DNA from: Deltaproteobacteria bacterium
GTDB lineage: Bacteria; Desulfobacterota; Syntrophobacteria; Syntrophobacterales; Thermodesulforhabdaceae
DNA: 64,000 bases
NCBI GenBank assembly: GCA_019309115.1
Contig: JAFDGW010000003.1
Location: forward strand, 1-64,000
Direction: 5' to 3'
Below, piece after piece: positions 59,628 to 64,000 of this stretch. The position numbers and the translations under genes are program-made. Below the pieces are notes generated by a model that saw only the letters and a program-made list of their open reading frames with translations, had not been told where the DNA came from and did no database searches. Positions within the stretch are counted from its first letter, which is position 1. Every line of letters begins with the position of its first letter.

Positions 59628-61754
59628 TTACTGTTTTACTGTTAACAAGAGATTCAACATTTTACCGGGTTTTACATCAATGCTTACAATGCTTACCAGC
59701 TTTTTGCCTGTGTTTTCGGTGTGTTTGTGAAAGATATCGTAACGACCGGGAAGAAGTTCAAACATCGTCGAGCATCGAATAGTATCCCGACGTGTTCTCA
59801 CTCGTTTAACCGGTTTCGGTTGCCCCTTGGTCCACCTCAATATTCCGAAGTCTTTCATATACTTGAAGGACTCTGGGTTTATACATTTATTCTCTTCTGT
59901 TCTAAAGGAAAGCTCAAGAACAGAAAAACCCGCATCTTCCAAGGGTTTTTCCGGCATTCCCGGGCGGAATAGGTTCCATGCTTTCCCATCGTAAATGAGC
60001 ACGGTTTCCGCGTAAGGCACAAGTTGAGCCGGGATTCCAGCGGCCCGAAAGAGAGATGCTGTGGTGACCAGAATTTCCAGATCTCTGGTGGCTTTCAGGT
60101 GTTTGATAACCTGGAGAGGCGTAAGTAACTCTTGGCAAAAAGAAGATGGCACTTTACGGATTTGTTGCACCAGACGCGCTATTTGCGCAGCCTTAAGCGA
60201 AACTGTTTTTGGGCTCAATTGTTTGACAGGCCCGATAATTTTTGCAAGTTCCTCGTAATGCCATGCTGGAGGCTCGTAGTAAATCCGAGGATTAATGAGA
60301 AAATAATCCACTATTTCCTGTTCGAGGTTGTTTTCCACTTTGATGTTGGCTCTGCTAATAGCTAGTTTCTTCAGTTCCCCGATACCGATGTCAACCAGAT
60401 CTTTGGAATTCATAAGTTCCAGTAGCTTCCACAAACGATCCCACCTCTTTTGCTGAAGACCTTCTGCTAGAGCCATGATTTCAAATGCCCTTTTGCCAGC
60501 GGTGGCCAGTTTATGCGCCAATCTATCGCTCAAAGTCGGTTTCCAACTTTTTACGGTCTGAAATATGCCGTCTGAAATTTTTCTGACCTTTTCCGCTTGT
60601 TTTTGCCTTCGGCTGCGAAGTCCTGGCGATAGCCGTGCTTTGCAGGTCGGGCGAACAGGTCTAAATGTGCAGAACATGGTATTTAAGCTTTTACGCGGCG
60701 GTTCAATCGAATAATTCCCTTCAGGGCTGACGTGCAGACAGCCATAATGTGCGCCTGCTGTTCTTGTTGCGAAGGCCAGCACGTAATCACCGGGTGTGAT
60801 GCTGAATGTCCAATGTAGTGAATCAAGGTTGGTAAAGCGATGACTGAGCACGGGCCTCAGCCTTCCACCGTTGAATACCATCACGTATCCGTAGATTTTT
60901 CCGATTCCGTCAAGGTGTTCTAAAAGTAAGTTCAGGGTTTCTTTGTTAACGGTGATCGGTATGGTGTTAGCGTATCTGTCGGTTACAACGCATATGCGGT
61001 CGAGATCGAAGCGCTTATAGGTTTTGCAAATGTCCGTTAGTGCGGAGGTCATTACCACCGGAGCGGTTTGGAGAAAGGGGGTAAACCACGTGTTGTCAAA
61101 ATCTTCCTGCAGCCATGAGGGATCCGTATAATGCCACCTGCCGTCATCGAGATATACTTCTACCCAGGCGTGATTACCGTCTGTGTGTTTCCATGCGGGG
61201 GTCCATACTGATCGTGCCGGAATTGCCACGCTGCGCAAAGCAGCGATATAAAGAATATTCAATTCCTCGCACCTTCCAAAGCCTCGTTTTAATACATCAA
61301 GCGGTGCAAGATCTCTTGCGTCCGTTGGAGCAAAAAGCACCTTTGATGTAAGCCAATCATTAATCTTCAGAGCAGCCTCTTTAATGGTTTTGCATTGGGC
61401 AACCAGTGGTGCGATCTCTGCAAAAAGGTATTGCCTCCAACGAGTAGTCCCTTCCTGGGCAATTCGGTTCGGACAAACATAATTCAAAAAGATATCTTCA
61501 GGAATACTTTTCCCCCACGGCATTGTTTTACGAGCTAGGGCACAGTAAAGTACATTATTTTTGAAGTCTTCTGGGGACGTATTTAGAAATTCGGCGTAAG
61601 ACATGTGAGCTATGAGGAATTCTGCTATTTTTCTCTCTGTGGAACCTTTGGGGAAGTCGTCTTGGAGGAAGTGAAATGTTTGATGCATTTTCTGGGCACA
61701 AATCGGAGTCGAAAGTAATACCAGAATTATCAGTGTGCAAAAAAGCAATTTCAT
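59628..61754 (-). CDS. Transglutaminase-like exported protein with second degenerate TG domain
   Basis: About 708 aa. Signal peptide KLLFCTLIILVLLSTPICAQ follows ATG 61754 (AAGGAAG eight bases upstream). The transglutaminase-like core has the catalytic Cys in GFGRCEELN, His in GNHAWVEVY and Asp in YTDPSW. The C-terminal third contains a fold-like repeat (TRDLEILVTTASLFRAAGIPAQLVP ... YDGKAWNLFRPG) where the Cys position is lost, so a second, probably inactive copy. Periplasmic; could be a peptidase or cross-linking protein. Confidence 0.78.
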   Translation of the reverse strand: MKLLFCTLIILVLLSTPICAQKMHQTFHFLQDDFPKGSTERKIAEFLIAHMSYAEFLNTSPEDFKNNVLYCALARKTMPWGKSIPEDIFLNYVCPNRIAQEGTTRWRQYLFAEIAPLVAQCKTIKEAALKINDWLTSKVLFAPTDARDLAPLDVLKRGFGRCEELNILYIAALRSVAIPARSVWTPAWKHTDGNHAWVEVYLDDGRWHYTDPSWLQEDFDNTWFTPFLQTAPVVMTSALTDICKTYKRFDLDRICVVTDRYANTIPITVNKETLNLLLEHLDGIGKIYGYVMVFNGGRLRPVLSHRFTNLDSLHWTFSITPGDYVLAFATRTAGAHYGCLHVSPEGNYSIEPPRKSLNTMFCTFRPVRPTCKARLSPGLRSRRQKQAEKVRKISDGIFQTVKSWKPTLSDRLAHKLATAGKRAFEIMALAEGLQQKRWDRLWKLLELMNSKDLVDIGIGELKKLAISRANIKVENNLEQEIVDYFLINPRIYYEPPAWHYEELAKIIGPVKQLSPKTVSLKAAQIARLVQQIRKVPSSFCQELLTPLQVIKHLKATRDLEILVTTASLFRAAGIPAQLVPYAETVLIYDGKAWNLFRPGMPEKPLEDAGFSVLELSFRTEENKCINPESFKYMKDFGILRWTKGQPKPVKRVRTRRDTIRCSTMFELLPGRYDIFHKHTENTGKKLVSIVSIDVKPGKMLNLLLTVKQ

Positions 61755-62620
61755 GGTGCGGCTTCCTTGGATTTTTCCTTGCAAATATGCTCGGCCATCA
61801 GGCAGTTTCGCGCATTTACGAACAGATAGTGAGGATGTTTGGAAGTAGCGCAATGGAAACCTTCCTTTTCTGGTTTTTTCCATTACTTGCTTTTGTTGTT
61901 CTGTTAATTGCTCTTCCACGTTTTCGCAGAAGTATTGGCCAGTACGGTGCTGTTGCTTCCATTCTTGCATGGTCCATAGCTCTATTATTGCCGCTTTTTT
62001 CGTACGTAGCTTTTATACTGGCCAATATCGAAATTATCCATTTTTTTCAGTACGCCATCGTCGGCTGCTGGTTGATGAGATTGATACCGGATCCCATTGT
62101 TGCCTTCTCAATCGGTACATTCATGGGAGCAATAGACGAAGCGTATAATTATTTTTTCTTTCCTATGTTTACCAAGTACCTGGACTTTAACGACATTGTG
62201 CTGAACTGTTCTGGTGTGATGTTGGGTATTGTTTTCTTTCTGTTTTTTTATGGTCCGAAATCGCTCCATCTCGTGAGCCACCGTGTCTTCGCACGAATGT
62301 ACTTTGCCGTTTACGTCGGGCTATGTGTTTTTACACTTATGGCCGCTACCGGATTTATAAGGTTTTCCATTGCAGGATCTGATGCTTCCTCTGTAATTGT
62401 TGGCAACTCGCTGGTGCTTTCGCTCAAACAGATAGAATCTTTTCTGCTCGTGAATAGATACGGCAAACATTATCACGTGATGACACCTGTTGAAGGTATA
62501 CTGGCTTTAGCCGTGATGATTACGGGGCTTTGTATGTTTTTGAACTGGCTTACTTACCGTGGTTTAAAAAATGTCAAAGCATGTCCAGAATGCGCTTACG
62601 GCCAGCGTAAAAGTTCATAG
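61733..62620 (+). CDS. VanZ-like membrane protein
   Basis: About 295 aa with eight or so hydrophobic helices. The VanZ-like core is IIHFFQYAIVGCWLM ... FMGAIDEAYNYF ... DFNDIVLNCSGVMLG, matching HFxxY, DExxQ-like and the ND/N-G pattern. The start is uncertain: GTG 61733 gives the first helix but has no ribosome site and overlaps the divergent transglutaminase start by about 20 bases. The 3' end overlaps the convergent glycosyltransferase by 47 bases. Function of VanZ-like proteins is largely unknown. Confidence 0.7.
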   Translation: MCKKAISWCGFLGFFLANMLGHQAVSRIYEQIVRMFGSSAMETFLFWFFPLLAFVVLLIALPRFRRSIGQYGAVASILAWSIALLLPLFSYVAFILANIEIIHFFQYAIVGCWLMRLIPDPIVAFSIGTFMGAIDEAYNYFFFPMFTKYLDFNDIVLNCSGVMLGIVFFLFFYGPKSLHLVSHRVFARMYFAVYVGLCVFTLMAATGFIRFSIAGSDASSVIVGNSLVLSLKQIESFLLVNRYGKHYHVMTPVEGILALAVMITGLCMFLNWLTYRGLKNVKACPECAYGQRKSS

Positions 62621-64000
62621 CCATCTCTTCAACAACGCGGTCAACCTCGTTTGTGTAGAAGTCTTTTGCTTTTTCGGGAGAAACCCCTAACTGTTTCTGA
62701 ATTTTTCTGATCTGGCCGAGTGTTCTGGCGCCTAGCCATTCAAGCTTCTCACGGCAAAACTCGCAAAAAGCTGCCGAATACAGATAGCTCATAGAAGTCT
62801 TGACCGTTTCCACATCACCGGTCTTGAGTAAATAAGCTATATGCTCGTAGAGAAGCTCTATCCAAAAAGGTCGATCTACGCCTAGGAATATAGCGGGATC
62901 GTCATCACCGATGTTGGCTTTTTTCAATCTCTCATAAGCCCGATTTATTCGAGCTGCAGACTCTTTCAGCAGAACCAATTCCATAGCAGGCCTGTAGTCT
63001 TCGTATTTCTCGATTAGGCTGTTTCTCTTCACATCGACGTCGAACACATTCGTACAGCCGGGGTCAATAAATTCTATGCCCGACTTTTCAGGTCCCCACA
63101 CGATTGGTTTTTCAACAGGTTTGTCTTCAGAAATGACGGTAGTAATTCGAGACTCTTTTTCCTCATAATGAAGGAGTCTCTTAAGTGCCGATCCTATTAC
63201 CTCACCGGGCATTACACTCAGTTTTGCCTCATCGGTTACGTCGTGAAGTTTGGCTCCGAGGTAAACCTCGTAAATCAGAGTTTGTGGATCTGCAATATTA
63301 TCGAAGGTCGTGGCAATATCGGTGCCGTAACGACGCCTATGGTCATCCCATTCCATCTGGCATTCTCTATTTACCGCTTCCCTGGAGAGGACTATATCTC
63401 CGGAAATACCTCCAGGAACGTAAGTTCCCATGATTGTCGTAAGTGGTCCCACGACAAATCTGGTAAGAGATGCGTCAACAAAGTGTCGGGCATACCTTGC
63501 TGTAATGAAAAAACCCATTCCACTCCGAAGGGAAAGATGCTCTTTTTCAACGGCTTTGAAAACCCGAAACCATGGATCGAAATCATTCCTCAGATCTCCA
63601 TCCAGAAGAATCAATGTTGAAACCTCTCGAGTTCGTGAAACCTCTTCATAGATCAACTTAAGAGCGCTTCCCTTTCCCGGGGTGTGGTCGTTTTGATAAC
63701 CATCGTAAGGTGTGCATATCACAATGAAATTGCGCCTAGTTTCTTTGTTAAGACTGCCGAGTATTTCGATAGCGCCTTTCAGAGCTGCATCCATGGTGGA
63801 CCTGTCTGGAGATTGTTCTGTCCATGTCCCGTCGGATACGATTATAGCCGTCGGATCGTCAGCGAAGTGTTTTGCAGCCGCTGTTATGTCCCGTTTAATT
63901 TCATCTCCTATGTTGTTATCATTTTTGTAGGTGGGATGACCGATGACTCTTTTTATATTGTATTTATCGAGAAGTTTTGCTATGGACCCTGTCTCTGGCG
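62574..64000 (-). CDS. GT-A glycosyltransferase (GpgS/mannosylglycerate-synthase-like), cut by window end
   Basis: The reading frame stays open to base 64000, so the 5' end lies outside. Translated from the edge it shows AIIVSDGTWTEQSPDRS, TPGKGSALKLIYEEV, then LLDGDLRNDFDPW (DxD metal site), RFVVGPLTTIMGTYVPGGISGDIVLSREAV. This pattern resembles GT81 glucosyl-3-phosphoglycerate synthases and related glycerate glycosyltransferases. A long helical C-terminal part (about 220 aa) follows. It may make a glycosylglycerate compatible solute; the family call is tentative. Confidence 0.7.
   Translation of the reverse strand, partial: PETGSIAKLLDKYNIKRVIGHPTYKNDNNIGDEIKRDITAAAKHFADDPTAIIVSDGTWTEQSPDRSTMDAALKGAIEILGSLNKETRRNFIVICTPYDGYQNDHTPGKGSALKLIYEEVSRTREVSTLILLDGDLRNDFDPWFRVFKAVEKEHLSLRSGMGFFITARYARHFVDASLTRFVVGPLTTIMGTYVPGGISGDIVLSREAVNRECQMEWDDHRRRYGTDIATTFDNIADPQTLIYEVYLGAKLHDVTDEAKLSVMPGEVIGSALKRLLHYEEKESRITTVISEDKPVEKPIVWGPEKSGIEFIDPGCTNVFDVDVKRNSLIEKYEDYRPAMELVLLKESAARINRAYERLKKANIGDDDPAIFLGVDRPFWIELLYEHIAYLLKTGDVETVKTSMSYLYSAAFCEFCREKLEWLGARTLGQIRKIQKQLGVSPEKAKDFYTNEVDRVVEEMAMNFYAGRKRILDML

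Noticed and set aside
61755-61970. N-terminal extension of the transglutaminase frame
   Set aside because: The signal peptide begins at ATG 61754; the extra part is antisense to the VanZ-like gene.

Overview
The window reads as chromosomal DNA of an anaerobic, probably thermophilic Desulfobacterota (deltaproteobacterial) organism, of the Syntrophobacterales type. The evidence is indirect. It includes an FprA flavodiiron protein, an xseA-xseB-ispA-dxs-tlyA run, a MJ0042 zinc-ribbon/DUF3426 protein, a TIGR04211 SH3 protein, a TIGR04076 protein, a DRG-like TGS GTPase, a sigma-54 NtrC-like regulator, and genes resembling thermophile compatible-solute enzymes. I could not run searches, so the placement is an inference. 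No rRNA, tRNA, CRISPR array or prophage was seen. Coding density is high and most genes are housekeeping.

Layout. 396-1595: FprA behind a hairpin leader. 8736 down to 1647 (minus): seven-gene operon of THUMP RNA methyltransferase, TIM-barrel isomerase, MTH1187 protein, KhpA, Lon-like protease, CDP-alcohol phosphotransferase and nucleotidyltransferase. 8841-14424: sixA-cbiA-cobQ-cbiB-cobD, a late cobalamin operon ending at a hairpin shared with a convergent TIGR04076 gene. 14948-31043: one long plus-strand run that starts with a promoter, a terminator-ended leader RNA and panC-panD, then DUF502, metK, ahcY, mltA, uppP, a DedA-peptide-binding-protein fusion, dppB, dppC, xseA, xseB, ispA, dxs, tlyA. 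31229-39937: HU, a nucleoside phosphorylase-like gene, ligA, acyP, then minus-strand ihf, serS, a DUF3426 protein and hpt, an SH3 protein, and an unrecognised gene. 40118-46854: rpmH-rnpA-yidD-yidC-khpB-mnmE-rsmG, normally found near oriC, followed by a receiver-PAS-histidine kinase. 47002-59599: TGS GTPase, sigma factor, yhbY, greA, pyrB, pyrC, NtrC-like regulator, an acidic protein, recJ, an exported protein, a DUF523/DUF1722 protein, icd. 59628-64000: transglutaminase-like protein, VanZ-like protein, and a glycosyltransferase cut by the window edge.

The most unusual feature is a pair of dispersed, related non-coding elements (31535-31815 and 49513-49734). Copy 1 carries a 24-codon remnant that looks like the start of an IS607-type transposase (MerR-like helix-turn-helix). 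Both copies end in a 136-nt segment, 86% identical without gaps, that can fold into a multi-stem RNA. Differences inside its stems mostly keep pairing, including two compensatory pairs. The simplest reading is two internally deleted IS607-family elements that still carry a right-end guide-RNA-like (TnpB omega RNA type) structure. Other observations worth checking are the switch-like leader of panC and the in-frame DedA/solute-binding fusion.

Working together: the pan, metK, ahcY, dxs, ispA, cobalamin and pyr genes are biosynthetic; mltA, uppP, yidC and the Dpp-type transporter serve the envelope; ligA, recJ, xseAB, HU/IHF handle DNA; greA, rnpA, yhbY, mnmE, rsmG, tlyA and KhpA/B handle RNA.
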